From Bordetella parapertussis (GTDB lineage: Bacteria > Pseudomonadota > Gammaproteobacteria > Burkholderiales > SG8-39): a stretch of DNA of 12,591 nucleotides. Made by a program: the position numbers and the translations under genes. The notes below the pieces were generated by a model that worked only from the letters and a program-made list of their open reading frames with translations, did no database searches and was not told the DNA's origin. The stretch lies in contig CAMDRY010000046.1 of the NCBI GenBank assembly GCA_945906975.1, positions 1 through 12,591 of the forward strand, read 5' to 3'. Of the stretch, positions 1 to 9,570 are shown piece by piece. The number at the start of each line of letters is the position of its first letter. The stretch's first letter is position 1.

Positions 1-27
1 TTCAAAAATCAAACTAATTTATTCTTC

Positions 28-51
28 AAAATCCCCGCCAGACGGGACTTT
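28..51. terminator. Possible bidirectional terminator downstream of the hydrolase gene
   Basis: The core is CCCG (34-37), a 5-nt loop and CGGG (43-46). It is flanked by AAA (29-31) on one side and TTT (49-51) on the other, which can also pair across two mismatches. Read leftward, the stem is followed by a T-rich run, so it could end the hutF-hydrolase transcript, whose last stop codon is at 102-104. The GC stem is only 4-5 pairs long, so the call is tentative. Confidence 0.4.
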
Positions 52-63
52 CAAGCCTGTTTT

Positions 64-86
64 GGTGATTAAAATGTCACCTTTTT
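64..86 (+). terminator. Hairpin followed by T5; terminator-like, possibly an IS-end remnant
   Basis: GGTGA (64-68) and TCACC (77-81) form a perfect 5-bp stem, with a possible extra T-G wobble pair at 69/76, around an AT-rich loop. Five T residues (82-86) follow on the plus strand. That is the form of an intrinsic terminator for rightward transcription entering from the left edge, but no rightward gene is visible there. From memory, the segment also resembles the repeated motifs near the ends of IS21-family elements; this is inference only. Confidence 0.4.
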
Positions 87-101
87 CCGGCGCTGCAGGG
101 T

Positions 102-1121
102 TTAGGCGGGCGGCAGTGTGGCGATAAATTCGGCGAGGTGTGCTTGCCACTGCGCGGCACGCAGTGCCGTATAGTGCCCCATCGATTTGGCGCCCGCAGG
201 TACGAGAACATAGCGCGCCGCCGGCATCCGGCGGATTACCGGTTCCACTGATCCGAGTTCCGGTGGATTGAGTTCGTCGTCGGCAAAGTTAATCGCCAGC
301 AGGGGCGCTTTGATATTTTGAAGGATGTCTGTTGGATCGTAAGTGCCGGAGGCCTCAACCTGGTAGAGGCGGTTGTTGGCGTCGCCCTTGCGCGCGTTGG
401 TGACGAACTTTTCGTACAAGGCGTCGGCGGCGGCGCGCGTCGGGGCTAGCTCCTGCAGGCGCACGACGCTTTGGACCATTAGCGCGCCGAAGGGGGCGGT
501 ATAGACATAGCGCGAGGGATTGGTGGTGTAGTTGCCGCCGTTCCATTCCGGATCGTTGCGGATGGCTTCGATGGAAATGCGCCGCTGCAGCCAGTTGCGT
601 CCGCTCATTGGCGCCGGCTGGCTCGCCACCGGCACCAGCGCGTCCATGAAGTCGGGGTAGAGACCGGCGAACAGCCAGGTCAGCATGCCGCCCATAGACA
701 GACCAAGAATCATGCGCAGGTGCGCCACGCCGAGGCCTTCGGTAAGCAAGCGGTGCTCGGCGCGGATGATGTCGCGAAAGCTGTAATGCGGGAAGGACGC
801 GCGCAATCCGTCACTGGGTTTGCTCGAGCCGCCAAAACCGATGGCGTCTGGCATCACGATGTAATATTCACTGGCGTCCAGCGCCTGCCCCGGGCCGAAT
901 AACTCACCGCCCAGTTCCGCCGTCTGCCAATCCTTGGCCGATCCGGTGGTGTTATGCAGCAGCAGCACGGCATTGGTGATCGCACCCGCGGCGTTGCGCT
1001 TTGGCTCGCCCAGCGTGAGGTAGTGCATGCGTAGCTCGGGCAGTGTTTCTCCGCTGGAAAATTCGAAGTCGCGGATGAGGAAGTTGCCTTCTTGTTGTAG
1101 GGGTTTGGTCCGCTCGGTCAT
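102..1121 (-). CDS. MetX-like alpha/beta hydrolase coupled to hutF
   Basis: The 339-residue protein has an alpha/beta-hydrolase fold of the homoserine O-acetyltransferase (MetX)-like group. Visible landmarks are the oxyanion-side motif LLLHNTTGSA (53-62), the nucleophile elbow GLSMGG (140-145, Ser142), an acid in ADDELNPP (280-287, probably Asp282) and the catalytic His in GH (315-316). True MetX enzymes usually have GGSMGG and a conserved homoserine pocket that I cannot confirm here, so acyl transfer to homoserine is unlikely to be the main role. The start codon shares ATGA with the hutF stop codon, implying translational coupling. The context suggests a substrate related to histidine breakdown, for example an amide or ester hydrolysis step, but this is inference. 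No signal peptide is evident, so it is probably cytoplasmic. Confidence 0.85.
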   Translation of the reverse strand: MTERTKPLQQEGNFLIRDFEFSSGETLPELRMHYLTLGEPKRNAAGAITNAVLLLHNTTGSAKDWQTAELGGELFGPGQALDASEYYIVMPDAIGFGGSSKPSDGLRASFPHYSFRDIIRAEHRLLTEGLGVAHLRMILGLSMGGMLTWLFAGLYPDFMDALVPVASQPAPMSGRNWLQRRISIEAIRNDPEWNGGNYTTNPSRYVYTAPFGALMVQSVVRLQELAPTRAAADALYEKFVTNARKGDANNRLYQVEASGTYDPTDILQNIKAPLLAINFADDELNPPELGSVEPVIRRMPAARYVLVPAGAKSMGHYTALRAAQWQAHLAEFIATLPPA

Positions 1122-2479
1122 GCAAGCAATCCTTTTTGTACTTTACGAAAACGTTCGGCGATGGCCGCCTCGCCAGCATGATGGCCGTCGCGCACCCGCC
1201 ATGCGCCGCGAACCATGACATGGCGCACCAGGCGCTCGGTGCCGCAAAAGAGCAGCGCGTCGGCTATGCCGTCGCCGTGGCGGTCGGCGATATTGAGATG
1301 GTTGCCGTCGAGGACAATGAGGTCGGCACGATTTCCCGGGGCGAGGGCGCCGGCAGATTGTCCAAGTGCGCGGGCGCCGCCTTTGGCCGCCTCGCGCCAA
1401 AGATTGCTGCCCACGGATGGGGCGGTTTCCGAGGCGGCGATATTACGCCGGCGCAGTGAAAGTCTCTGACCGTATTCAAGCCAGCGCAATTCTTCCACCG
1501 GGGATTGCGACACATGGCTGTCGCCGCCTATGGCATAAGCCCCTTGCTTTTCCCGATAGCGGAAAAACGGAAAGATGCCGTCACCGAGGTTGCCCTCGGT
1601 GGTGGGGCACAGTCCCACCGTGGCTTTGCTCGCGGCGAGGCGCTCGACTTCGGCGCTGGCGACATGGGTTGCATGCACCAGGCACCAGCGCACGTCCAGT
1701 TGTTGGTGCTCGAGCAGCCATTGCACCGGGCGCTGGTCGCTCCAGGTGAGGCAGTCGTTGACCTCCTTAATCTGCTCGGCCACATGGATGTGAATGGGGG
1801 CCGTGTTATCGATGGCATTCAGTCCGGCAAGGAGGTCCTTTAGCATGGGCGGGCTCACGGCGCGCAGGCTGTGTGGCGCGACGCCGAAGCGCACACCGGG
1901 GTGGCTTTCGCGCATTGACTCGATAATGCGCAGCACATCGGCTGGTTGCGTGGCGAAGCGTTTTTGCGCTGGTCGCAGTGGTGTTTCGCCAAAATCGCCA
2001 TAGGCGTAGAGCGCCGGCAAAAGCGTCAAGGCGATACCCGAAGCTTCGGCTGCGCGAACGAGGGCCAGGGCCATTTCATTGCGGTTGGCATAAGGTTTGC
2101 CATCCGGGGCATTGTGCAGGTAGTGAAACTCCCCGATCGCGGTGTAGCCGTTTTTCAGGTTCTCGACATAAAGCTGGGCGGCGATGGCCTCGACTTCTGC
2201 CGGACCCAGCGTCTGCAGGAAACCGTACATCACCTCGCGCCAGGTCCAGAAACTGTCCTCGGCCGATCCCATGCGCTCGGCCAGTCCGGCCATGGCGCGC
2301 TGGAAGGCGTGGGAATGCGTATTGCTCATGCCCGGTAGTACCGGCCCGCCGCTGTCCTCGGCTTCACCACGTTTGCCCTTGCGAACGGCCTTTATGTGTC
2401 CGGTTTCGTCGATATCGATCAAGACATCGCGCTGCCAGCCTGCAGGGAGAAGCGCCTCTGCCGCGAAAAGTGTTGTCAT
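1118..2479 (-). CDS. hutF: Formimidoylglutamate deiminase HutF
   Basis: The 453-residue protein is a metal-dependent amidohydrolase that converts N-formimidoyl-L-glutamate to N-formyl-L-glutamate and ammonia in the five-step histidine degradation pathway. Expected metal and catalytic residues are present: HSH (His55, His57), HIHVAEQ (230-236, with His232 and Glu235), VHATH (268-272, with His269) and GGDSH (318-322, with Asp320). These positions match the known family layout closely, and the length is normal. The N-terminus (FAAEALLPAGW) is typical, which supports the ATG at 2479. No Shine-Dalgarno sequence is seen upstream, so the mRNA may be nearly leaderless. The gene is divergent from hutI and overlaps the downstream hydrolase by 4 bp. 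The alternative, another amidohydrolase such as guanine deaminase, is much less likely. Confidence 0.93.
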   Translation of the reverse strand: MTTLFAAEALLPAGWQRDVLIDIDETGHIKAVRKGKRGEAEDSGGPVLPGMSNTHSHAFQRAMAGLAERMGSAEDSFWTWREVMYGFLQTLGPAEVEAIAAQLYVENLKNGYTAIGEFHYLHNAPDGKPYANRNEMALALVRAAEASGIALTLLPALYAYGDFGETPLRPAQKRFATQPADVLRIIESMRESHPGVRFGVAPHSLRAVSPPMLKDLLAGLNAIDNTAPIHIHVAEQIKEVNDCLTWSDQRPVQWLLEHQQLDVRWCLVHATHVASAEVERLAASKATVGLCPTTEGNLGDGIFPFFRYREKQGAYAIGGDSHVSQSPVEELRWLEYGQRLSLRRRNIAASETAPSVGSNLWREAAKGGARALGQSAGALAPGNRADLIVLDGNHLNIADRHGDGIADALLFCGTERLVRHVMVRGAWRVRDGHHAGEAAIAERFRKVQKGLLA

Positions 2480-2487
2480 TTGTCGTT

Positions 2488-2507
2488 ATGATACCCACAG
2501 TTGCGGG
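2488..2507 (-). promoter_or_regulatory. Candidate hutF -10 element with adjacent dyad
   Basis: On the minus strand TATCAT (2493-2488) could be a -10 box. It would place the transcription start within a few bases of the hutF ATG. Immediately upstream lies the dyad CCCACA-gt-TGCGGG (2494-2507), symmetric except for one position in each arm, at a spot where a repressor would block the promoter. No good -35 box is evident. The hut regulator is not in the window, so its assignment is open. Confidence 0.3.
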
Positions 2508-2538
2508 AGTAGATGGAAACTCCTCAGTCGGATATCGG

Positions 2539-2566
2539 TTGAGAATCAAGCAACTTTAGCTAAATC
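2539..2566 (+). promoter_or_regulatory. Candidate hutI promoter with a 10-bp palindrome
   Basis: TTGAGA (2539-2544), a 16-bp spacer and TAAATC (2561-2566) form a plausible but weak sigma70-type promoter reading towards hutI. The perfect palindrome TTTAGCTAAA (2555-2564) overlaps the -10 region, as an operator might. If this promoter is used, transcription would start inside the adjacent tandem repeat. Confidence 0.3.
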
Positions 2567-2612
2567 GCCAATTCGCCAATTCGCCAATTCGCCAAGTCGC
2601 CAGATCGCCAAG
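2565..2612. repeat. Six tandem 8-bp units (TCGCCAAT) between hutF and hutI
   Basis: The array has three exact copies of TCGCCAAT (2565-2588), then TCGCCAAG, TCGCCAGA and TCGCCAAG (to 2612), then a partial TCG. It is non-coding and lies 41 bp before the hutI start, inside the divergent regulatory region. Exact copies at one end and decayed copies at the other suggest slipped-strand expansion. Copy-number change would alter 5'-UTR length or promoter spacing. Confidence 0.9.
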
Positions 2613-2653
2613 TCGAGCGCGGGCGAGCCGGCAATACAGACAGGTGGGGCACT

Positions 2654-3877
2654 ATGTGGGACGCTCTATGGCTTGATGCCCGGATCGTAACGATGCGCGA
2701 TGGGCGCTATAACAGCATCGAGCGCGGAGCGATCGCTGTGGAGGCGGGGCTTATCGTCTGGCTCGGCCCGCGTGACGGACTGCCGGGGGAAGCGGCGAGA
2801 CTGGCGCGCGAGGTGCACGATCTGCGCGGTGCCATGCTGACCCCGGGCTTGATCGATTGTCATACCCACCTGGTGTTTGCCGGCAATCGTGCGCGCGAGT
2901 TCGAATTGCGACTGCAGGGCGCGAGTGATGCGGACATCGCCCGTGCCGGCGGCGGTATGGTTTCCACTGTAGAGGCAACGCGGGACGCCTCGGACACAGA
3001 GCTTGTCAGCGCTGCTGCGCGCAGGTTGCGGCGGCTGATGGATGAGGGGGTGACTTCGGTGGAAATAAAATCCGGCTATGGGCTGGACACGCGCACCGAG
3101 CTCAAAATGTTGCGCGCCGCCAAGCTGCTGGGCGAGTCGACGCCCTTGACGGTGAAAAAGACTTTTCTCGGCGCACATGCTCTGCCGCCTGAATTTCAGG
3201 GCAGGGCGGACGACTATATTGCGCTGGTGTGCAACGAAATGCTGCCAGCCGCGGCCGAGGCGGGGCTGGTCGACGCGGTGGACGCATTTTGCGAGGGTAT
3301 CGCCTTCAGTGGGGCGCAGACGGCGCGGGTGTTCGATCGCGCGGCCGAGCTTGGCCTCAGGGTGAAGTTGCACGCCGACCAGTTGTCCGACCTGGGCGGG
3401 GCGGAGCTCGCCGCGCGTTACCAAGCCTTGTCCGCCGATCATCTTGAATACACCAGTGAAGCCGGTGTTCGCGCACTCGCCGAGGGCGGCACGGTGGCGG
3501 TGTTGCTGCCGGGAGCATTTTATTTCTTGCGTGAAAAACAGGCACCGCCGGTGCAGATGCTGCGCCACCATGGCGTGCCTGTTGCGATTGCCACCGACTG
3601 CAACCCCGGTTCTTCGCCCTTGAGTTCCATGCTGTTGGCGATGAACATGGCTTGCACGCTGTTTCGCCTGACACCGGAGGAGGCGCTTGCGGGCGCGACC
3701 TGCCATGCCGCACGCGCATTGGGCATGGCCGACAGCCATGGCAGCCTTGCTGTCGGCATGGCGGCTGATTTCGCGATCTGGGATGTGGAGTCGCCGGCGG
3801 AGCTCGCCTATGCGATGGGCGTGAATCCGTGTGCGGCAACGGTCAAGGGCGGTGTGAGCCCGACTTTCCAAAGCTGA
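2654..3877 (+). CDS. hutI: Imidazolonepropionase HutI
   Basis: The 407-residue amidohydrolase opens the ring of 4-imidazolone-5-propionate to give N-formimidoyl-L-glutamate, the substrate of HutF. Diagnostic features are DCHTH (68-72, metal ligands His70 and His72), GNRA (77-80), EIKSGYGL (137-144), GAHALP (173-178), LHADQLSD (239-246, His240), ADHLEYTS (261-268) and ATDCNPGS (313-320, Asp315). The length is normal. The ATG at 2654 is preceded by the purine-rich AGGTGGGG (2642-2649), 4 bp upstream. No other hut gene follows on this strand; next come a coding remnant and pyrG. A 9-bp perfect inverted repeat (3728-3736 and 3749-3757) lies in the 3' part of the gene. No terminator was seen directly after the stop codon. 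Confidence 0.95.
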   Translation: MWDALWLDARIVTMRDGRYNSIERGAIAVEAGLIVWLGPRDGLPGEAARLAREVHDLRGAMLTPGLIDCHTHLVFAGNRAREFELRLQGASDADIARAGGGMVSTVEATRDASDTELVSAAARRLRRLMDEGVTSVEIKSGYGLDTRTELKMLRAAKLLGESTPLTVKKTFLGAHALPPEFQGRADDYIALVCNEMLPAAAEAGLVDAVDAFCEGIAFSGAQTARVFDRAAELGLRVKLHADQLSDLGGAELAARYQALSADHLEYTSEAGVRALAEGGTVAVLLPGAFYFLREKQAPPVQMLRHHGVPVAIATDCNPGSSPLSSMLLAMNMACTLFRLTPEEALAGATCHAARALGMADSHGSLAVGMAADFAIWDVESPAELAYAMGVNPCAATVKGGVSPTFQS

Positions 3878-3901
3878 ACATGGCTTCGAGCATGCGCTTG
3901 A

Positions 3902-4084
3902 GTATGGCCGGATGGCGCTTATGAGTACGGCCCCGGGCGCATCAAAGCCGACATGCGCATCGAATTACCTCATCCCAGGCGCTACACGGTCAAGACTACG
4001 CCGGCTTTCTCGGATTACAAGGCGGCGCTGACCGAGGAGATTCGTGTCGAGTCGATCAAGACGGTGCAAATGGGTGTTGTTTAG
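3902..4084 (+). pseudogene. Probable 3' remnant of a protein-coding gene
   Basis: The 325-bp gap between hutI and pyrG has no intact gene. Frame 2 is open from just after a stop codon at 3899-3901 to TAG at 4082-4084. It reads as a plausible protein tail with G/C-rich third positions: AYEYGPGRIKADMRIELPHP, then residues ending in IKTVQMGVV. An ATG at 3953 would give only 43 residues, with no clear ribosome binding site. I do not recognise the family. It may be the C-terminal scrap of a deleted gene, or a genuine small ORF starting at 3953. The sequence between 3878 and 3901 carries no matching upstream frame. Confidence 0.4.
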
Positions 4085-4147
4085 GGGCTGCGCGGCGCCG
4101 CAGGGAGGGCGATTGCCCGCGGCAGCGGATTTTTCCGCGTATTTGAA

Positions 4148-5872
<1,725 letters not shown>

Positions 5873-5873
<1 letters not shown>

Positions 5874-6709
5874 TGAAGTTGTGCGGATTCGAGGCCGGTC
5901 TGGACAAGCCCGTGTTCCTCATCGCCGGCCCCTGTGTCATCGAGTCGCGGGAAATGGCCTTTGACACCGCCGGCAGGCTGAAGGAGATCTGCGCCGTCGT
6001 GGGTATGCCCTTCATCTATAAATCCTCATACGACAAAGCCAACCGCAGTTCCGGCAAGTCCTATCGCGGGCTTGGCATGGACAAGGGGCTAGAGATTCTC
6101 GCCGCGGTAAAAAAAGAACTCGGCGTGCCGGTGTTGACCGATGTGCACGCCATCGAAGAGATCGCGGCCGTTGCGGCAACGGTTGACGTATTGCAGACGC
6201 CGGCCTTTCTTTGCCGTCAGACTGATTTCATTCACGCCGTGGCAAGCGCCGGCAAGCCGGTCAATATCAAGAAGGGGCAGTTTCTCGCGCCCGGTGACAT
6301 GAAAAACGTGGTCGACAAGGCGCGTGAGGCGAGTGGTTCGGACAACATCATGGTGTGCGAACGCGGCGTCTCTTTCGGCTACAACAATCTGGTTTCCGAT
6401 ATGCGTTCGCTCGCCATCATGCGCGACACCGGTTGCCCGGTGGTGTTCGACGCGACCCACTCGGTGCAATTGCCCGGCGGGCAGGGCACATCGAGCGGAG
6501 GGCAGCGTGAATTCGTGCCCGTGCTGGCGCGTGCCGCGGTGGCGGCTGGTATCGCCGGGCTCTTCATGGAAACCCATCCGGACCCGGCCCGAGCCCTGTC
6601 CGACGGCCCGAACGCCTGGCCGCTTGGGCTGATGCAATTACTGTTGGAAACGCTCAAAGCGATGGATGACCTGGTCAAGGGGCGCGGACTGGCGGAGCAA
6701 GCGCTGTAA
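5873..6709 (+). CDS. kdsA: Kdo-8-phosphate synthase KdsA (metal-dependent type)
   Basis: The 278-residue enzyme condenses phosphoenolpyruvate with D-arabinose 5-phosphate to form Kdo-8-phosphate for the lipopolysaccharide core. Motifs include [10 protein letters not shown] (16-25), [12 protein letters not shown] (49-60), GVPVLTDVH (84-92), [12 protein letters not shown] (192-203) and METHPDP (232-238). Cys21, His196, Glu233 and Asp244 match the metal ligands of metal-dependent KdsA in identity and spacing. Enzymes of the E. coli type have Asn in place of the Cys. I chose the ATG at 5873 (TGATG overlap with the pyrG stop), giving the usual MKLCGF start; the in-frame GTG at 5870 is one codon upstream. 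Its substrate PEP is the product of enolase, encoded next. Confidence 0.96.
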
Positions 6710-6742
6710 TCTGTTGAACAAAAAATTCAAACAATAGGTTGA

Positions 6743-8029
<1,287 letters not shown>

Positions 8030-8035
8030 GCAACG

Positions 8036-8329
8036 GTGAGAGTCCTTGCCGGCATATTTGCCGGACTGATCGTTCTGGTTCAATACCCGCTCTGGCTGGG
8101 CAAGGGCGGCTGGCTCAAGGTCTGGGACATCGACCGGCAGGTCAGCGAGCAAAAAGTCCGCAACGAAAAACTGATGGTGCGCAACGCATCGCTGGATGCC
8201 GAGGTTCGCGACCTGAAGCAGGGCTCCGAGGCGATCGAGGAGCGCGCCCGCTACGAGCTGGGCATGGTCAAGCAGGATGAGGTGTTCTTTCAGGTGCTGA
8301 CCCCGCTGGCTGAAACGCGCAAGCCTTGA
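8036..8329 (+). CDS. ftsB: Cell division protein FtsB
   Basis: This 97-residue bitopic inner-membrane protein of the DivIC/FtsB family joins FtsL and FtsQ in the divisome. A single transmembrane helix (about 3-21) leads into the family motif [10 protein letters not shown] (17-26). A periplasmic coiled coil follows (about 33-70), then the conserved region [17 protein letters not shown] (69-85). The start is GTG at 8036. A GAGG (8023-8026) overlapping the end of eno serves as ribosome binding site, and the gap to eno is only 6 bp, so the two are surely cotranscribed. Length is typical. Confidence 0.93.
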   Translation: MRVLAGIFAGLIVLVQYPLWLGKGGWLKVWDIDRQVSEQKVRNEKLMVRNASLDAEVRDLKQGSEAIEERARYELGMVKQDEVFFQVLTPLAETRKP

Positions 8330-8403
8330 TGTTGGGCGGCTCCTTCCATATCGATGATGCGCAGGCCTTTGAGCCTGTGTGCAAGGGTTTAGAGTCCCGG
8401 AGC

Positions 8404-8429
8404 CCTCGGGGCACTCCTGGTCCCCGGGG
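8404..8429 (+). other. GC-rich hairpin in the ftsB 3' region
   Basis: CCTCGGGG (8404-8411) pairs with CCCCGGGG (8422-8429) over 8 bp with one G-U wobble and a 10-nt loop. No T-run follows, so it is not itself an intrinsic terminator. It could protect the 3' end of the operon transcript or belong to a structured RNA ending at the terminator at 8462-8484. Confidence 0.4.
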
Positions 8430-8461
8430 CGGATACATCGTCTTTGATGACGTCCCCGACT

Positions 8462-8484
8462 GGGCGGGACAGGCCCGCCTTTTC
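8462..8484 (+). terminator. Intrinsic terminator of the pyrG-kdsA-eno-ftsB cluster
   Basis: GGCGGG (8463-8468) and CCCGCC (8474-8479) form a perfect 6-bp GC stem with a 5-nt loop, extendable by a G-U pair, followed directly by TTTT (8480-8483). This is the classic form of a rho-independent terminator. It lies about 130 bp beyond the ftsB stop codon. Confidence 0.6.
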
Positions 8485-8508
8485 AGCCAATTCAGCCGGT
8501 TCAGCAAA
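8482..8508. repeat. Three tandem 9-bp units (TTCAGCCAA type)
   Basis: TTCAGCCAA (8482-8490), TTCAGCCGG (8491-8499) and TTCAGCAAA (8500-8508) are imperfect tandem copies right after the terminator. They recall the TCGCCAAT array upstream of hutI in length and composition. Confidence 0.7.
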
Positions 8509-8650
8509 TTGTCCGGCGGTACACGTTTCGCGGTGCCAGTGCGAACTCGAAAAACTGGATTGTCATGAAAGCGTGAGCGACAGGGCATTTGGCGGTGACC
8601 GGTATCCAAGGTAGCGCCCGGCGCCGCGGGTGCTATAACGAGGAGGCAGT

Positions 8651-9493
8651 ATGAAGCTGAAGCAGCAGCAACTCGAGGATTTCGAGCACGATGGCTACCT
8701 GTTCTTTCCGTCTTTGTTCAATGCCGATGAGGTGAAGACGCTCATCGATGAGGTACCCTTGCTCTACAGCCAGCAGCGTCCGGAGAACGTACGTGAAAAA
8801 GGCAGCGACGCCGTGCGCACCAACTTTGCCGCGCACATGTACAGCGCGCCCTTTGCCCGATTGGGCCGCCATCCGCGCATGATCGATCCGGTGCGGCAGA
8901 TTTTGGGCGAAGAGCTTTACATGCACCAGTTCAAGATCAACGGCAAGATGGCCTTCGACGGTGATGTCTGGCAGTGGCACCAGGATTACGGCACCTGGAA
9001 GAACGACGACCAGATGCCCGAGGCGCGCGCGATGAACATCGCCATCTTTCTTGACGAGGTCAATGAGTTCAACGGACCGCTGATGTTCATCCCGGGCAGC
9101 CATAAGCTGGGGGTGATCGACGCCAAGCACGACCTCGCGACCACCAGCTATCCGTTGTGGACCATAGATAACGACAGCATAGGCAAGCTGGTCGGGCGCG
9201 GCGGCATCGTCTCGCCCAAGGGGCCGGCCGGGTCGATGATCCTGTTTCACTCCTGCCTCGTGCATGCATCAACTTCGAACCTGTCGCCATGGAACCGGGT
9301 CAGTGTCTACCTCAGCTTGTGCGCAGTGTCCAACCACATCCGCCGCTTCAAGCGCCCGGCCTATATCGCTCACCGCGACTTCACGCCTATCACCTGCCTG
9401 CCCGATGACTGCCTTATAAAGGAATACGCGGTGGACCTGCCGTGGCAAGACGGCACGCCTGAAGAGGCGCTAAAGTCCGCGCTGGCCGCCTGA
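8651..9493 (+). CDS. Phytanoyl-CoA dioxygenase family protein, ectoine-hydroxylase-like
   Basis: The 280-residue protein is a non-haem Fe(II)/2-oxoglutarate-dependent oxygenase of the PhyH/EctD family, which hydroxylates a small molecule while decarboxylating 2-oxoglutarate. The iron triad is visible: HQD (His110, Asp112) within WQWHQDYGTW (107-116), and His205 in VHASTSN (204-210). Arg216 is placed to bind 2-oxoglutarate. NGPLMFIPGSH (141-151) is strongly reminiscent of ectoine hydroxylase. No ectoine synthesis genes are present, so EctD activity itself is unlikely and the substrate is unknown. The ATG at 8651 has a strong AGGAGG (8641-8646), 4 bp upstream. The downstream oxidoreductase begins about 80 bp later on the same strand, suggesting a two-gene unit. 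No signal peptide is seen, so it is probably cytoplasmic. Confidence 0.9.
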   Translation: MKLKQQQLEDFEHDGYLFFPSLFNADEVKTLIDEVPLLYSQQRPENVREKGSDAVRTNFAAHMYSAPFARLGRHPRMIDPVRQILGEELYMHQFKINGKMAFDGDVWQWHQDYGTWKNDDQMPEARAMNIAIFLDEVNEFNGPLMFIPGSHKLGVIDAKHDLATTSYPLWTIDNDSIGKLVGRGGIVSPKGPAGSMILFHSCLVHASTSNLSPWNRVSVYLSLCAVSNHIRRFKRPAYIAHRDFTPITCLPDDCLIKEYAVDLPWQDGTPEEALKSALAA

Positions 9494-9570
9494 AATTCCA
9501 TGCATGATGGCTGGAAATGCCCGCCAGGCGCGGCTTTCCAGTCGGTCTCCCCTTACCGGAAGTCATCCCA

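Larger units (their letters stand above)
8329..8568 (+). other. Weak open frame of 79 codons after ftsB, probably not a gene
   Basis: An ATG at 8329 overlaps the last base of the ftsB stop codon and opens a frame to TGA at 8566-8568. The product would start [20 protein letters not shown] and contains the triplet repeat FSQ-FSR-FSK (residues 52-60). I recognise no family. The frame runs through a GC-rich hairpin and a likely terminator, which argues against a gene. The start position is nevertheless that of a coupled ORF. It is recorded because the 321-bp stretch from 8330 to 8650 holds no better candidate on either strand. Confidence 0.15.

Noticed and set aside
2666..3871. A 401-codon open frame on the minus strand opposite hutI
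   Set aside because: It is the antisense shadow of a well-supported hutI with all catalytic motifs; the translation shows no recognisable domain and is rich in Arg, His and Gln, as expected for the complement of a GC-rich gene.
8268..8609. A 113-codon minus-strand frame after ftsB
   Set aside because: It overlaps the ftsB 3' end and runs through the hairpin and terminator; low-complexity Pro/Arg/Ser composition and no recognisable fold.
8634..8639. TATAAC as a -10 box for the dioxygenase gene
   Set aside because: Transcription would start within the ribosome binding site, a few bases before the ATG, and there is no -35 box.
9517..9570. Upstream ATG at 9517 as start of the SAF-domain oxidoreductase
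   Set aside because: The extra 18 residues are not typical of the family and no spaced ribosome binding site precedes it; the ATG at 9571 has GGAAG and the usual N-terminus.
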